64,000 bases of DNA, taken from Kribbella sp. VKM Ac-2568 (GTDB taxonomy: Bacteria; Actinomycetota; Actinomycetes; Propionibacteriales; Kribbellaceae). Positions 17,653 to 28,320 of the stretch are shown here, one piece after another. Numbering within the stretch: the stretch's first letter is position 1; every line of letters begins with the position of its first letter. A program made the position numbers and the translations under genes. The DNA is taken from the NCBI RefSeq assembly GCF_004345365.1, contig NZ_SLVF01000003.1, forward strand, positions 496,001 to 560,000, read 5' to 3'. Under the pieces are notes generated by a model that saw only the letters and a program-made list of their open reading frames with translations, did not search any database and was not told where the DNA came from.

Positions 17653-18950
17653 AGACGCACCGACCTTCCGATCACGATTCGACGGACACCCGCCCAGCGA
17701 GCCGGGTCGGTGCTGTCGCGACCGTCGACGAGAACCTTGATGCCGGTCAGCTCGGCCGGGGTCAGCTCCTTGTACTCCGGGTGGTCGGCCTGCAGCACGG
17801 CCGCGTCGACCGCCTCACCCAGGTGGAACGGGGCGAAGCCGAGGCGCTGCAGCTCCTCGTCGGTGTACATCGGGTCGTGCACGAACACCTCGGCGCCGCG
17901 CGCCTTCAGCGCCTCGACGGTCGGGAAGACGCCGGAGAACGCGGTCTCCTTCACGGCTCCACGGTAGGCCGCGCCCAGCACGACCACCCGGGCGCCGGCC
18001 AGGTCGCCGTACGCGCCCTCGAGCAGACCGATGGTGTAGTCGGGCATGCCGAGGTTCGCCTCACGGGCGGCGCGGACGACAGTCGCCTCCGGGTCGGTCC
18101 ACAGGTACAGCCGCGGGTAGACCGGGATGCAGTGGCCGCCGACGGCGATGCCGGGCCGGTGGATGTGGCTGTACGGCTGCGAGTTCGACGCCTCGATCAC
18201 CTGGTGCACGTCGATGCCGTTCGCGCCGGCGAACCGGGCGAACTGGTTCGCCAGGCCGATGTTGACGTCGCGGTAGGTGGTCTCCGCCAGCTTGGCCAGC
18301 TCGGCCGCCTCGGCCGAACCCAGGTCCCAGACACCGTTGCCGCGCTCGAGGTCGGCGCGCTCGTCGAAGTCCAGCACGGCCTCGTAGAAGGAGATCGCCC
18401 GCTTGGCGCCTTCCTCGGACAGGCCGCCGACCAGCTTCGGGTACTTGCGCAGGTCCGCGAAGACGCGGCCGGTGAGGACGCGCTCCGGCGAGAAGACCAG
18501 GTGGAAGTCCTGGCCCTCGACCAGGCCGGAGACCTCCTCGATCAGCGGCTTCCAGCGGTTCCGGGTGGTGCCGACCGGCAACGTGGTCTCGTAGCTGACC
18601 AGGGTGCCCGGGGTCAGGTTCTCGGCCAGCGAGCGGGTCGCATTCTCCATCCAGCCGAACTCCGGCTCGCCGGTCTGCTCGTCCACGAACAGAGGTACGA
18701 CGATGACGACGGCGTCGCTGCCGGGGATGGCGTCCGCGTAGTCGGTGGTAGCCCGCAGCCGGCCGTCGCCGACCGTCTCGCCCAGCAGCTCGGCCAGGTG
18801 GGCCTCACCCGGGAACGGCTCCTGTCCGGCATTGACCTGATCGACGGTGGCCTGGTTGATGTCGACGCCGACCACTTGGTGGCCCTTGGCCGCGAACTGG
18901 ACCGCCAACGGCAGCCCGATCTTGCCTAAGGCAATTACTGCTACTCGCAC
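17649..18950 (-). CDS. wbpA: Nucleotide-sugar 6-dehydrogenase, WbpA/WecC type (probable UDP-GlcNAc dehydrogenase)
   Basis: This 433-residue enzyme oxidises C6 of a UDP-sugar to a uronic acid in two NAD-dependent steps. The active-site Cys is Cys274 in GGHCIPVYP, and the N-terminal nucleotide-binding region and a YETTLPVGTT segment are present. Sequence alone leaves UDP-GlcNAc or UDP-ManNAc possible; the neighbours (oxidoreductase, aminotransferase, N-acetyltransferase, 2-epimerase) make UDP-GlcNAc 6-dehydrogenation, the WbpA step, the best reading. GTG 18950 has GGAG six bases upstream. Confidence 0.88.
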   Translation of the reverse strand: MRVAVIALGKIGLPLAVQFAAKGHQVVGVDINQATVDQVNAGQEPFPGEAHLAELLGETVGDGRLRATTDYADAIPGSDAVVIVVPLFVDEQTGEPEFGWMENATRSLAENLTPGTLVSYETTLPVGTTRNRWKPLIEEVSGLVEGQDFHLVFSPERVLTGRVFADLRKYPKLVGGLSEEGAKRAISFYEAVLDFDERADLERGNGVWDLGSAEAAELAKLAETTYRDVNIGLANQFARFAGANGIDVHQVIEASNSQPYSHIHRPGIAVGGHCIPVYPRLYLWTDPEATVVRAAREANLGMPDYTIGLLEGAYGDLAGARVVVLGAAYRGAVKETAFSGVFPTVEALKARGAEVFVHDPMYTDEELQRLGFAPFHLGEAVDAAVLQADHPEYKELTPAELTGIKVLVDGRDSTDPARWAGVRRIVIGRSVRL

Positions 18951-18978
18951 GGGAACTCCACTAGGTATGAATCAGTCA

Positions 18979-20172
18979 TCATCGGGGACCTCTGAGGCGC
19001 CGCTCCAGCGGGTGTTCGACGAACTTGTAGAGCAGCCAGGAGGCGAATATCGAGAGCACGAGAACACCGGCGTACCAGGTCAGGTTCGACCAGCCGACGG
19101 GGCCCGCGAGGCCGTGGAACTCACGGATCGCGTAGAGGATCGTCGCGTGCACGAGGTAGAAGGAGTAGGACCACTGACCGAGCGCGACCAGCGGGCGGCT
19201 GCGCAGCAACGACCTGCCGCCGCGCATGTCCCGGGACGCGACCGCGAGGATCATCAGGCCGTACAGGACGGTCAGGATCTCCTTCTGGGTCAGAGCCATG
19301 GTGGTGGCGAACGGGACCGTCCGGTGCTCGCCGGAGTAGTACAGGGTGTAGATGCCAACGGCAAAGATCGCGAACGCCAGCCAGAACGGGAAGCGCGGCC
19401 GCCAGCCCGACCGCAGCGCGATGGCCAGGCCGATGCCGAAGATGAACGCGACCGAGTGCAGCACCGGCTGCGGCAGCACCGGGACGGTGTCCGGCCACTT
19501 GTACAGCGCCAGCCGGTAGGCGCCGCCGAGCGCCACCACCACGACGCACATCACCAGGCCGCCGGCCGTCTTCAGCCGGACCGTGGCCCGCTGCAAGAAC
19601 GGGAAGTAGGCGTAGAAGAACGCCTCCACCGACAGCGTCCACGACGCCGGGTTGCCGGAGTACAGGATGGTCGGGTCATTCGACCAGCCGTGCAGCAGCA
19701 CCACCGAGAGCAGCAGGATGCCGATGTCGAAGGGCTTGATCCAGCTCATCGCCGGGTCCGGGTGGATCCGGTAGAAGACGAACACCGCCGCCAGCAGGGC
19801 GACGGCGTGCGCCGGCCAGATCCGGGCGAACCGGCGCCGGTAGAAGGTCCGGACCTTCGTCCCGGGCTGCGCCGACCAGGTCAGCACGAAGCCGGAGAGG
19901 ACGAAGAAGAAGGTCACGCCGGAGGTGCCGAACTTGAGGAACTTGTAGATCGGCAGCGGCGCCAGGTTCGTCATGTGGTGGGTGAACACGAAGAACGCCG
20001 CCCACCAGCGCAGACCGGTGAGCGACTCGACCCTCGGCAACCGCTTCCGGGTGGCCGGCGGTGCGGCAGGATCCGCCGGCACCGGCACCGGCGCCGGCGG
20101 CTCGTCATGAGCCAGCGGCGCGGGCGCGGCCCGGACCTGTCCCTCTTCCTTCTCCTCGGCGGCCTTCGTCAT
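18979..20172 (-). CDS. Acyltransferase family 3 membrane protein
   Basis: After a proline- and alanine-rich cytoplasmic tail (about residues 1-45) the 397-residue protein opens with the family motif SLTGLRWWAAFFVFTHH, which contains the conserved Arg and His, and has about ten membrane segments ending in FVEHPLERRL. Such proteins O-acetylate or otherwise acylate surface polysaccharides. It lies between the epimerase and dehydrogenase genes of the sugar pathway, so it most likely modifies the polymer made here. Confidence 0.92.
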   Translation of the reverse strand: MTKAAEEKEEGQVRAAPAPLAHDEPPAPVPVPADPAAPPATRKRLPRVESLTGLRWWAAFFVFTHHMTNLAPLPIYKFLKFGTSGVTFFFVLSGFVLTWSAQPGTKVRTFYRRRFARIWPAHAVALLAAVFVFYRIHPDPAMSWIKPFDIGILLLSVVLLHGWSNDPTILYSGNPASWTLSVEAFFYAYFPFLQRATVRLKTAGGLVMCVVVVALGGAYRLALYKWPDTVPVLPQPVLHSVAFIFGIGLAIALRSGWRPRFPFWLAFAIFAVGIYTLYYSGEHRTVPFATTMALTQKEILTVLYGLMILAVASRDMRGGRSLLRSRPLVALGQWSYSFYLVHATILYAIREFHGLAGPVGWSNLTWYAGVLVLSIFASWLLYKFVEHPLERRLRGPR

Positions 20173-20176
20173 GTCG

Positions 20177-21235
20177 CTACCCCGCGAGGGCGGAGACGAC
20201 GCGACCCGCCGCCTGGCCGTCGCCGTACGGCGCGGCCTGCTCGCTCGTCGGCACCGGCCGCACAGCCACCTCGGGCAGCTTGGTGAGGTCGGTGGTGAGG
20301 ATGTTCCATCCGTCCTCGAGCGTCTCGGTCCACTCGGTCTCCGTGCGCAGCGTCGTACACGGGGTGCCGAGCAGGAAGGCCTCCTTCTGCAGGCCGCCCG
20401 AGTCCGTCACCACGCCGACCGAGCCGAGCACCGCCGCGACCATCTGCGGGTAGGCCAGCGGCTCGGCGGTGTGCAGCGAACCACCCGGACGCTCGAGCTT
20501 GATGCCGAACTCGGCACAACGCGCGACCAGCCGCGGGTGGGCCAGCAGCAGCACCGGGGTGTCGAGCGAGGCCAGCCCGTCGACGATCGCGGCCAACTGC
20601 TCCGGGTCGTCGGTGTTGTCGGCCCGGTGAATGGTGGAGACCAGGTACTCGCCGCGCTTCAGGCCGTCGGGCAGGTCGAGCGGCTCGTCCTTGACCGCGT
20701 CGCGGACCCGGAAGCAGACATCGGTCATGACGTCGCCGACCTGCCTGGCGCGGTCCTTCAGGCCCTCGTTGGCCAGGTGGTCCATCGCGACCTGGGTCGG
20801 GGCGAGCAGTAGGTCCGCCGCGTGGTCTGTGAGCACCCGGTTGTGTTCCTCCGGCATCGACCGGTTGAAGGAGCGCAGGCCGGCCTCGAGGTGAGCCACC
20901 GGCAGGTGCATCTTCACCGCGGACAGCGTGCCGGCCAGGGTGGAGTTGGTGTCGCCGTAGACGAGCACCCAATCCGGCCGGTGCTCGTCCAGCACCGCGT
21001 CCATCGCGGACAGCATCGCGCCGGTCTGGACACCGTGACTGCCCGACCCGACGCCCAGGTGGACGTCGGGAGCGGGGATCTTCAGATCGGCGAAGAAGAC
21101 GTCGGACATCTTGGCGTCGTAGTGCTGACCCGTGTGCACGATGACGTGCTGATGCTCGGTGGCGGCGAACGCCTCCGACACCGGGGCGAGCTTCACGAAC
21201 TGCGGGCGCGCCCCGACGACGCTCAGGACCTTCAT
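20177..21235 (-). CDS. wbpI: UDP-N-acetylglucosamine/GlcNAc3NAcA 2-epimerase, WbpI type
   Basis: A 352-residue non-hydrolysing epimerase: GARPQFVKLAPV, HTGQHYD, the GDTNST segment, HLEAGLRSF and DSGGLQKEAF are visible. The last motif has LQKEAF instead of the QEEAP common in WecB/MnaA, a difference also seen in the WbpI/WlbD branch as I recall it. In this pathway it would turn UDP-GlcNAc3NAcA into UDP-ManNAc3NAcA; a WecB-like activity on UDP-GlcNAc is the alternative. It overlaps the preceding gene by four bases. Confidence 0.86.
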   Translation of the reverse strand: MKVLSVVGARPQFVKLAPVSEAFAATEHQHVIVHTGQHYDAKMSDVFFADLKIPAPDVHLGVGSGSHGVQTGAMLSAMDAVLDEHRPDWVLVYGDTNSTLAGTLSAVKMHLPVAHLEAGLRSFNRSMPEEHNRVLTDHAADLLLAPTQVAMDHLANEGLKDRARQVGDVMTDVCFRVRDAVKDEPLDLPDGLKRGEYLVSTIHRADNTDDPEQLAAIVDGLASLDTPVLLLAHPRLVARCAEFGIKLERPGGSLHTAEPLAYPQMVAAVLGSVGVVTDSGGLQKEAFLLGTPCTTLRTETEWTETLEDGWNILTTDLTKLPEVAVRPVPTSEQAAPYGDGQAAGRVVSALAG

Positions 21236-22269
21236 GACTGCGCGGCTCCAGCACTCTCGAGCACGCCGTTGAGAGCGTCGGTCAGCCGGACCGACCGGCC
21301 GTCCTCGGCCGCGGACTGGATGACGGCCTCGGCGACGACGACCGTGGCCAGACCCTGCTGCAGGGTGACGATGTCCGTCTCCTTGCCCAGGATCGCGTCG
21401 CGGAACGCCTCGTGCTCGGCCCTCAGCGGCTCGGGCTTGGCGATCGCGTAGCGGATCATGTCGCCCTCGCTGACACCGCGGAAGTGCGCGACGTCGTCCC
21501 AGGCGGTCTGCACGGTGCCGTTGGCGTGGAACGACAGGTCGGCGAGCAGGGTGTCGGCGATGAAGGCGCCGCGCTCACCCGTGACGACGGTGAGGCGCTC
21601 CTTCATCGGGGACAGCCAGTTGACCAGGTGGCTGGACACGGTGCCGTCCTGCAGCATGCCGGTGACGGCGATCAGGTCCTCGTACTGCCGGCCGCTCTTG
21701 TGCGCGCTCTGCGCGGACACCGAGGCGAACGGCGACTGGGTCACCCACGCCGTCAGGTCGATGTCGTGGGTGGCCAGGTCGAGCACCACGCCGACGTCGG
21801 CGATCCGGGCCGGGAACGGACCCTGCCGGCGGGTGGTGATCTGGTAGATCTCGCCGAGCTCGCCGGCCTCCAGCCGCACCCGCAGCGCCTGCAGCGCCGG
21901 GTTGTACCGCTCGATGTGGCCGACCGCGCCGATCACGCCGGCCGCCTCGAAGGCCTTGGCGATCTCCGCCGCCTCCGCCGAGGAGCCGGCCAGCGGCTTC
22001 TCGATCATCGCGTGCACGCCGGCCTCGGCGAGCGTCTTGGCGATCTCGGTGTGGTACTGCGTCGGCACCGCGACCATGCAGTAGTCGATGCCGGCCTCGA
22101 TCAGCTGCTCGACGTTCTCGTGCACCGGCAGGCCGTTGGCCACGCCGTGCTTGTCGCCACCCGGGTCCGCGACGGCGACCAGGTCGACGCCTTCCAGGGA
22201 ACCGAGCACGCGGGCGTGGTGCCGGCCCATCATGCCCAGACCGATCAGTCCGGCTCGCAGGTTAGCCAT
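21232..22269 (-). CDS. wbpB: Gfo/Idh/MocA oxidoreductase, WbpB type (3-dehydrogenase)
   Basis: The 345-residue protein has an N-terminal Rossmann motif (GLIGLGMMGRHHAR) and the family EKP triad (Glu90-Lys91-Pro92), followed by VGHIERYNP and a DLATHDID segment, all typical of UDP-uronic acid 3-dehydrogenases such as WbpB. It would oxidise C3 of UDP-GlcNAc uronic acid before amination. The ATG at 22269 lies one base after the aminotransferase stop; a GTG at 22278 is an alternative start. Confidence 0.87.
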   Translation of the reverse strand: MANLRAGLIGLGMMGRHHARVLGSLEGVDLVAVADPGGDKHGVANGLPVHENVEQLIEAGIDYCMVAVPTQYHTEIAKTLAEAGVHAMIEKPLAGSSAEAAEIAKAFEAAGVIGAVGHIERYNPALQALRVRLEAGELGEIYQITTRRQGPFPARIADVGVVLDLATHDIDLTAWVTQSPFASVSAQSAHKSGRQYEDLIAVTGMLQDGTVSSHLVNWLSPMKERLTVVTGERGAFIADTLLADLSFHANGTVQTAWDDVAHFRGVSEGDMIRYAIAKPEPLRAEHEAFRDAILGKETDIVTLQQGLATVVVAEAVIQSAAEDGRSVRLTDALNGVLESAGAAQS

Positions 22270-22270
22270 C

Positions 22271-23359
22271 TCAGGCACCAGCCTTCGCGACGGTCGCGAC
22301 CGCGGTCACGATGCGGTCGAGATCTTCCTCGGACAGCGATGGGTGGACGGGCAGCGAGAGCACCTCGGCCGCGGCCTTCTCGGTCTCCGGCAGGTCCAGC
22401 TCGCGCTTGAACGAGGGCAGCCGGTGGTTCGGGATCGGGTAGTAGACGCCGCAGCCGACGCCGTGCTCGTTGCGGAGCGCGTCGGCGAAGCCGTCGCGGT
22501 CCTCGGTCACCCGGATCGTGTACTGGTGGTAGACGTGCGTCGCCTCGGGCGCCACGGTCGGCACGGCCACGCCGCGCAGGTTCGCGTCCAGGAAGGTCGC
22601 GTTCTCCTGCCGCTGCTTGGTCCAGCCGGCCACCTTGGTCAGCTGCACCCGGCCGATGGCCGCGTGCAGGTCCGTCATCCGGTTGTTCACGCCGACGAGC
22701 TCGTTCTCGTACTGCTTGAGCATGCCCTGGTTGCGCAGCAGCCGCATCCGGCGCTCGATGTCGGCGTTCGCGACCGAGTTCATGCCGCCCTCACCGGACG
22801 TCATGTTCTTGGTCGGGTAGAGGCTGAACATGGCGAACTCGCCGAAGGTGCCGACCTGCGCGCCGTTCCAGGTCGCGCCGTGCGCCTGCGCGGCGTCCTC
22901 GAAGATCATCAGGCCGTGCTTGTCCGCGACGGCCTGCAGCTCGGTCAGGTTGGCCGGGTGACCGAACAGGTGCACCGGCATGATCGCCTTGGTCTTCTCG
23001 GTCACGGCGGCCTCGACGGCGGCCGGGCTGAGGCAGAAGTAGGTCGGCTCGATGTCGGCGAAGACCGGGGTCGCGCCGGTGAGGGCGACGCTGTTGGCGG
23101 TCGCCGCGAAGGTGAAGGACGGGACGATCACCTCGTCACCGGGGCCGATGCCCGCGGCCAGCAGGCCGAGGTGCAGACCCGAGGTGCCCGAGTTGGTCGC
23201 GACGCAGGCTCGGCCGGAGACCAGCGCTGCGCCGAACTCCTGCTCGAACGAAGCGACCTCAGGACCCTGGGCGAGCATTCCGCTGCGCATCACACGGTCG
23301 ACTGCCTCCCGCTCCTCCTGCCCGATGATCGGCTTCGCGGCCGGAATCGGCTGCACCAT
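22271..23359 (-). CDS. wbpE: DegT/DnrJ/EryC1-type sugar aminotransferase, WbpE type
   Basis: A PLP-dependent aminotransferase of 362 residues. The PLP lysine is Lys184 in SLYPTKNM, and the phosphate-binding NSGTSGLHLGL and FEDAAQAHGA segments are present. In the pathway it would add an amino group at C3 of the 3-keto uronic acid. ATG 23359 overlaps the stop of the acetyltransferase gene (TGATG). In-frame sequence upstream of this ATG is a shadow of that gene. Confidence 0.9.
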   Translation of the reverse strand: MVQPIPAAKPIIGQEEREAVDRVMRSGMLAQGPEVASFEQEFGAALVSGRACVATNSGTSGLHLGLLAAGIGPGDEVIVPSFTFAATANSVALTGATPVFADIEPTYFCLSPAAVEAAVTEKTKAIMPVHLFGHPANLTELQAVADKHGLMIFEDAAQAHGATWNGAQVGTFGEFAMFSLYPTKNMTSGEGGMNSVANADIERRMRLLRNQGMLKQYENELVGVNNRMTDLHAAIGRVQLTKVAGWTKQRQENATFLDANLRGVAVPTVAPEATHVYHQYTIRVTEDRDGFADALRNEHGVGCGVYYPIPNHRLPSFKRELDLPETEKAAAEVLSLPVHPSLSEEDLDRIVTAVATVAKAGA

Positions 23360-23970
23360 CAGTTCTCCTCCAGAGTTTCGTCGGCCGGCCGCAGCCGTCC
23401 ATCGGTTTCGATGTACATCTCGCCCGAGCTCGGGCACTTCCACTCGCCGTCGCCCACCTCCAGCAACGGGACACCTGCCTTGCCGACCCACTTGATCCGG
23501 CGGGCCGGGACCCCGGCGACCAGCGCGAAGTCTGGCACGTCCTTGGTGACCACCGCACCCGCGGCGACCGTGGCCCAGCGGCCGATCGTGACCGGGGCCA
23601 CGCAGACCGAGCGGGCGCCGACCGCGCTGCCCTGCCGTAGCGTCACGCCGACGGCCTCCCAGTCGGAGGCGCTCTTCAGGCTGCCGTCCGGGTTGATCGC
23701 GCGCGGGAACTGGTCGTTGGTCAGCACCACGGCCGGACCGATGAAGACGCCGTCCTCGAGCACGGCCGGCTCGTAGACCAGGGCGTCGTTCTGGATCTTG
23801 CAGTTGTTCCCGATCCGCACCCCGGTACCGACGTACGCGCCGCGGCCGACGATGCAGTTGGTCCCGAGCACCGCGTTCTCGCGGATCTGGGAGAGGTTCC
23901 AGACGGACGATCCGTCGCCGATGACGGCGGTCTCGTCGACGTCAGCCGAAGCTGCGATCCGGGACGTCAC
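23359..23970 (-). CDS. wbpD: Hexapeptide-repeat N-acetyltransferase, WbpD type
   Basis: The 203-residue protein is a left-handed beta-helix acyltransferase: a run of hexapeptide-like repeats (VIGDGSSVWN, IGNNCKIQND, IGRWATVAAGAVVTKDVP) is followed by AGVPARRIKWVG, typical of WbpD/WlbB. It would acetylate the new 3-amino group to give UDP-GlcNAc3NAcA. GTG 23970 is chosen because an excellent AAGGAG lies six bases upstream and the codon overlaps the previous stop (GTGA). Confidence 0.9.
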   Translation of the reverse strand: MTSRIAASADVDETAVIGDGSSVWNLSQIRENAVLGTNCIVGRGAYVGTGVRIGNNCKIQNDALVYEPAVLEDGVFIGPAVVLTNDQFPRAINPDGSLKSASDWEAVGVTLRQGSAVGARSVCVAPVTIGRWATVAAGAVVTKDVPDFALVAGVPARRIKWVGKAGVPLLEVGDGEWKCPSSGEMYIETDGRLRPADETLEEN

Positions 23971-25189
23971 ACGTTCTCCTTCGAAGTCAGCCAATCAGTG
24001 AGTGCCTGGGCGGAGCGCCGCCCGTCGTGCAGTTCCGCCACGTAGCCGGGGCCGGCGGCGGCCAGCTCGGCGGCCGCGGCACGGTCGGAGAGCAGGTCGG
24101 CGAGGACCGCGCCGAGCGAATCGGGATCCGCCTCGACGATCGGCACCTCGCGCCCGGTCAGACTACGCATCCGGTCGCGAACCACCGAACCGACGTACGA
24201 GACCACCACCCGGCCCGCCGCGAGCGCCTCGCAGGCGGCGACGCCGTACAGGCCCATCTGCAGTTGGTCGATGACGATGTCGGCCTCGCCGATCACGGCG
24301 GGCATCTGCTCGTGGGTGACGCCGCTGACCCGGCGGTAGTCGACCAGGCCCTGGTCGGCCAGGCCGGTCAGCACCTCGTCGATCCGCGCGGTGCCCTTGA
24401 GCTGCGGGTTCGACGGCACGTGAACGACGATCGGGCGGTCGCCCGAGAACAAAGGACGAGCCGCCCGCTGCCATGGCTCCGGATCGATCGCCACCGGTAA
24501 CCAATGGGCGGTCGGTACGTCGTCCAGCAGGTCGACCGTGGATACGAACACCGGGACCCCCGCGTCCGCCACGATCGCGGCGAACCGGCTCGCCTGCGCC
24601 TCCAGCCGGTCGGTCAGGTCGTCACCGGGCTTGAACGGCGACCAGCGCTCGCGCCTCGCGTGCCTGCTGGGCAGCCGGATGTCGGAGCCGTGGAAGACGA
24701 GCCCGGTGTTGATCCCTGACTCCACCAGCCGGTTGATCTCGCCGGACGCGTCCAGGATGCCGCGCGCGCCGAACAGCGGGCGCAGCGACTCGATCAGGAC
24801 ATGCGTGTAGGAGCCCAGGACGTGCTGCTCCTGGGCCCGCTGCCACCGCGGCTGCCCGAACCAGGACAGCGGTACGCCGTAGTCGTCGGCGAACAGGAAC
24901 TGCCCCCGGCGGTGCACCGAGAACGACACGGCGTTCACCCCGGGAAGAGTGCGGGCAGACCGTGCCCAGGCGTAACCCTGGCCGGCCGAGTTGGTCGGTC
25001 CGACGAACAGCCGGACCGGGTCGTTCGAGACCTGCGGGAAGGCGGGCAGTTGCGCGTACGAGTAGCGCAGGCCCACCAGCCGTCGCCGGACCGCACCCGC
25101 GGTCCGGGCGAGCGGAGCCGGCAGGTGGTCGCGAAGGGAGCGGGGGGCGGTCACAGCCACCGCACCCCTCCGCTCTGACCTGACCTCAC

Positions 25190-25193
<4 letters not shown>
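23967..25193 (-). CDS. Glycosyltransferase, paralogue of the C-terminal half of the fused enzyme
   Basis: The 408-residue protein shares the pattern VGPTNSAGQGYAW, HVLIESLRPLFG, GLVFHGSDIR, LKGTARIDEVL and ADIVIDQLQMGLYGVAACEALAAGRVVVS with residues 520-866 of the protein encoded at 15052-17652. The C-terminal half looks like a GT-B donor domain. It is probably a second copy serving a related linkage. GTG 25193 overlaps the previous stop by four bases. Confidence 0.8.
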
Positions 25194-25894
<701 letters not shown>

Positions 25895-25895
25895 C

Positions 25896-27218
25896 TCAGG
25901 CCACCGCCCCTACCAGCGCACCGAGCGCCTCGATCCGCGGATCCAGCTGCAGGTCGCGCCGGTAGCCGGCGCCGAACTCCCGGGCCTTCGCCCGGATGCC
26001 CTCGTCGGCGGTGCGCGCGGAGCGGGCCGCCTCCACCAGTGCTTCGGCGATCGACTCGGGTTCCAGATCCTTCACCGGGAACCAGAGCGGATGCCCGCGC
26101 AGTACGTCGGACGCCGCGTTCACCGGGTCGTGCACCGAGACGATCGGCAACCCGGTGGCGAGGTACTCGAAGACCTTGCCGCTGGTGACGTAGCGGCCCT
26201 TGCCCAGCATCAGCAGCTGGACGTCGAACTCGTCGTACGCACGGGCGATCTCGGCCTTGCCGACCGGGCCCTCGTAGCTGACCCCGTCGTCGGCGGCCGC
26301 CTCGATGATCGCGAGCATGTCCGCGCGCGGCTGGGCGTAGTACCCGAGGTAGCCGTGAATCTTCGCCTTGGCGTCACGCAGGTCCTCGGACTGCTCCTTG
26401 GCCAGCTGCCAGCCCTTGACGAAGTCGGCCAGCGGGACCTTCGGCGAGACAGTGCCGACATACCCGAAGACGAGCGGCTTGTCGGCGACCGGGCCACGGT
26501 CCTGGGTGTCCGGCACCAGGTCGGGGTCGAACCCGTTGGCCACCGTGTGCATCTTGGCGGCGTGCTCGGGGTAGAGCTTCTGGTGCCACTCGAGGATCGG
26601 GTCGTTGACGAACCAGACCTCCCGGGCGGACTGCACCAGCTTGCGCTCCCACCGGGCCGCGCGGCTCTTCGGCTCGTGCAGCCGGTCGCCGCTGAAGACG
26701 TCCAGCAGCCAGGCGTCGCGGTAGTCCATCACGTACTGCACCTTGAACTTCTCGTGCAGGTGGTAGGCCGCGGTGAAGGCCACGTGCGGGTTGGCCGTGG
26801 CGACCGTCAGGTCCACCTTGTTGGCCTTGTGGATCCGCTCGGCGGCCTTCTCGATCGTGCTGCGCCACGGCCCGTATCCCGTTTCCGGGAAGGGAATCTG
26901 GTCGCGCTTGGTCCGCATCTTGGCCCACAGCTTGGGGTTCTTGGCCCGGGACCGGGACCAGCGGCGCAGGTCGGCTTCCAGGATCGGCCACTCGAACGGC
27001 ACTCGGACGACCTCGACGTCGGGGTGGATCCGCTCCTCCAGCGTCAGGTCGGCGCCGGTGAAGCGGTGGAACGTCTCGCGGTCCGCGGTCAGCACGGTGA
27101 CGCGCCAGCCTTGCTCGGCGAACCTATTCGCGGTCGCCAGCGCGCGGTAGACACCGCCGCCTCGGCAGGGCGGATAACCCCAGGCGACGTACAGCATGTG
27201 TGGGCGGGCGTCGGTCAT
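25896..27218 (-). CDS. Glycosyltransferase family 4
   Basis: The 440-residue protein starts with LYVAWGYPPCRGGGVYR, the loop typical of GT4 enzymes, and carries FGYVGTVSPKVPLADFVKG in the second half and a donor-site region SGKVFEYLATGLPIVSVHD. ATG 27218 lies in an ATGA overlap with the upstream glycosyltransferase stop, which decides against the longer reading. The sugar is unknown. Confidence 0.88.
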   Translation of the reverse strand: MTDARPHMLYVAWGYPPCRGGGVYRALATANRFAEQGWRVTVLTADRETFHRFTGADLTLEERIHPDVEVVRVPFEWPILEADLRRWSRSRAKNPKLWAKMRTKRDQIPFPETGYGPWRSTIEKAAERIHKANKVDLTVATANPHVAFTAAYHLHEKFKVQYVMDYRDAWLLDVFSGDRLHEPKSRAARWERKLVQSAREVWFVNDPILEWHQKLYPEHAAKMHTVANGFDPDLVPDTQDRGPVADKPLVFGYVGTVSPKVPLADFVKGWQLAKEQSEDLRDAKAKIHGYLGYYAQPRADMLAIIEAAADDGVSYEGPVGKAEIARAYDEFDVQLLMLGKGRYVTSGKVFEYLATGLPIVSVHDPVNAASDVLRGHPLWFPVKDLEPESIAEALVEAARSARTADEGIRAKAREFGAGYRRDLQLDPRIEALGALVGAVA

Positions 27219-28318
27219 GCACTTCCTCGCAGCAGGTCCTGAATTGCGTCGGCCAGTTCGTCGTACGGCGTGATGGTGGGCAGGTTGTCCATGGCCCACT
27301 GGAGCGCGCAGTCGCGCAACTTCTCCAGCTCCCCTGGATCGTCGGACCAGCGGCGCAGCGTCTCGGCCGCCTCCGCGACGTTGTCGATCAGGACACCGCC
27401 ACCGGACTCCTCGATGATCCTCGTCTGGCGGGGCAACCGGGTGGAGATCACCGGCAGCCCGCTGGCGAGGTACTCGTAGATCTTGGACGGCATCGCCTCG
27501 ACGAACGCCGGGGTCTCCTGCAACAGCGCCATGCTGGCCCAGGCTCCCTCGGCGATCTTCCAGGCGGCGGCCGGTGGCTGCCGTCCGTGCAGCCGGACCC
27601 GGCCGGCCAGGTCGGCCCGCTCGATCCGGCGCTCCAGCCGGTCCCGGTCGGCCGGAGCCACCGGGCCGACCAGATCCAGTGACCAGCCCGGGGCGGCCGC
27701 GATCGCCTCGACCATGTCGAACAGACCGCGGCTCTCGCGCAGGTCGCCCACGTACACCGCCCTCGGCTCCCCGGAGGGGCCGGACTGGCAGGAGGGGGCC
27801 AGGAAGGCGCGGACCGGCAGGTTCGTGACCACCAGGCGCTTCTTCGCCTGGTGCGGCGCCAGGTGGGAGTCCGCGACCACGGTCAGGTCGGCACCGGCGG
27901 CCAGCTTGGAGCTGGCCAGCACCATCAGGCGGGCCGGCAGCCCGACCGGACCTCTGGCCCAGGCACGGTCGGCCAGCAGCCGGCCGTAGTCCTCGTGCAC
28001 GTCCGCGACCATCTTGCGGCCGCGCAGCCTGGCGACGAGCCGGGTGATCGGGATCATGTCCGGATCAACGGTCATCACCACCTTGGCCTTCGTCCGCCAG
28101 GGCAGCACCGCCGTCTGGGCGAGTCGCCGCGCCAGGCTGCCCCGGAGCCGGGCGTGCACATCCGCCCCGGCGGGCCCGCCGGCCGGGTCCCCCAGACCCC
28201 AGAGCTCGACGTGCAGACCTCGCTGCTGCAGGGCTGCGGTGATCTTGTGCAGCCGTGCGTCAGCGACGTCGTGGCCGGTCGTGATGATGCCCACGTCCGG
28301 TGCCGGGGCGGATCGCAT
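27215..28318 (-). CDS. Glycosyltransferase (GT4-like)
   Basis: A 367-residue GT-B-type protein with an N-terminal half starting VGIITTGHDVADARLHK and containing VADVHEDYGRLLADR, and a C-terminal half with AVYVGDLRESRGLFDMVEAI and a donor-site segment MPSKIYEYLASGLPVISTRL. It is two bases after the ABC ATPase gene, so it is the first glycosyltransferase of the operon. ATG 28318 is selected because the frame upstream overlaps the ATPase gene. Confidence 0.86.
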   Translation of the reverse strand: MRSAPAPDVGIITTGHDVADARLHKITAALQQRGLHVELWGLGDPAGGPAGADVHARLRGSLARRLAQTAVLPWRTKAKVVMTVDPDMIPITRLVARLRGRKMVADVHEDYGRLLADRAWARGPVGLPARLMVLASSKLAAGADLTVVADSHLAPHQAKKRLVVTNLPVRAFLAPSCQSGPSGEPRAVYVGDLRESRGLFDMVEAIAAAPGWSLDLVGPVAPADRDRLERRIERADLAGRVRLHGRQPPAAAWKIAEGAWASMALLQETPAFVEAMPSKIYEYLASGLPVISTRLPRQTRIIEESGGGVLIDNVAEAAETLRRWSDDPGELEKLRDCALQWAMDNLPTITPYDELADAIQDLLRGSA

Positions 28319-28320
28319 CG

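Noticed and set aside
15247..17967. 906-codon open frame on the plus strand
   Set aside because: It is a shadow of the fused glycosyltransferase and dehydrogenase; its composition is Arg/Asp/Gln-rich with no motif.
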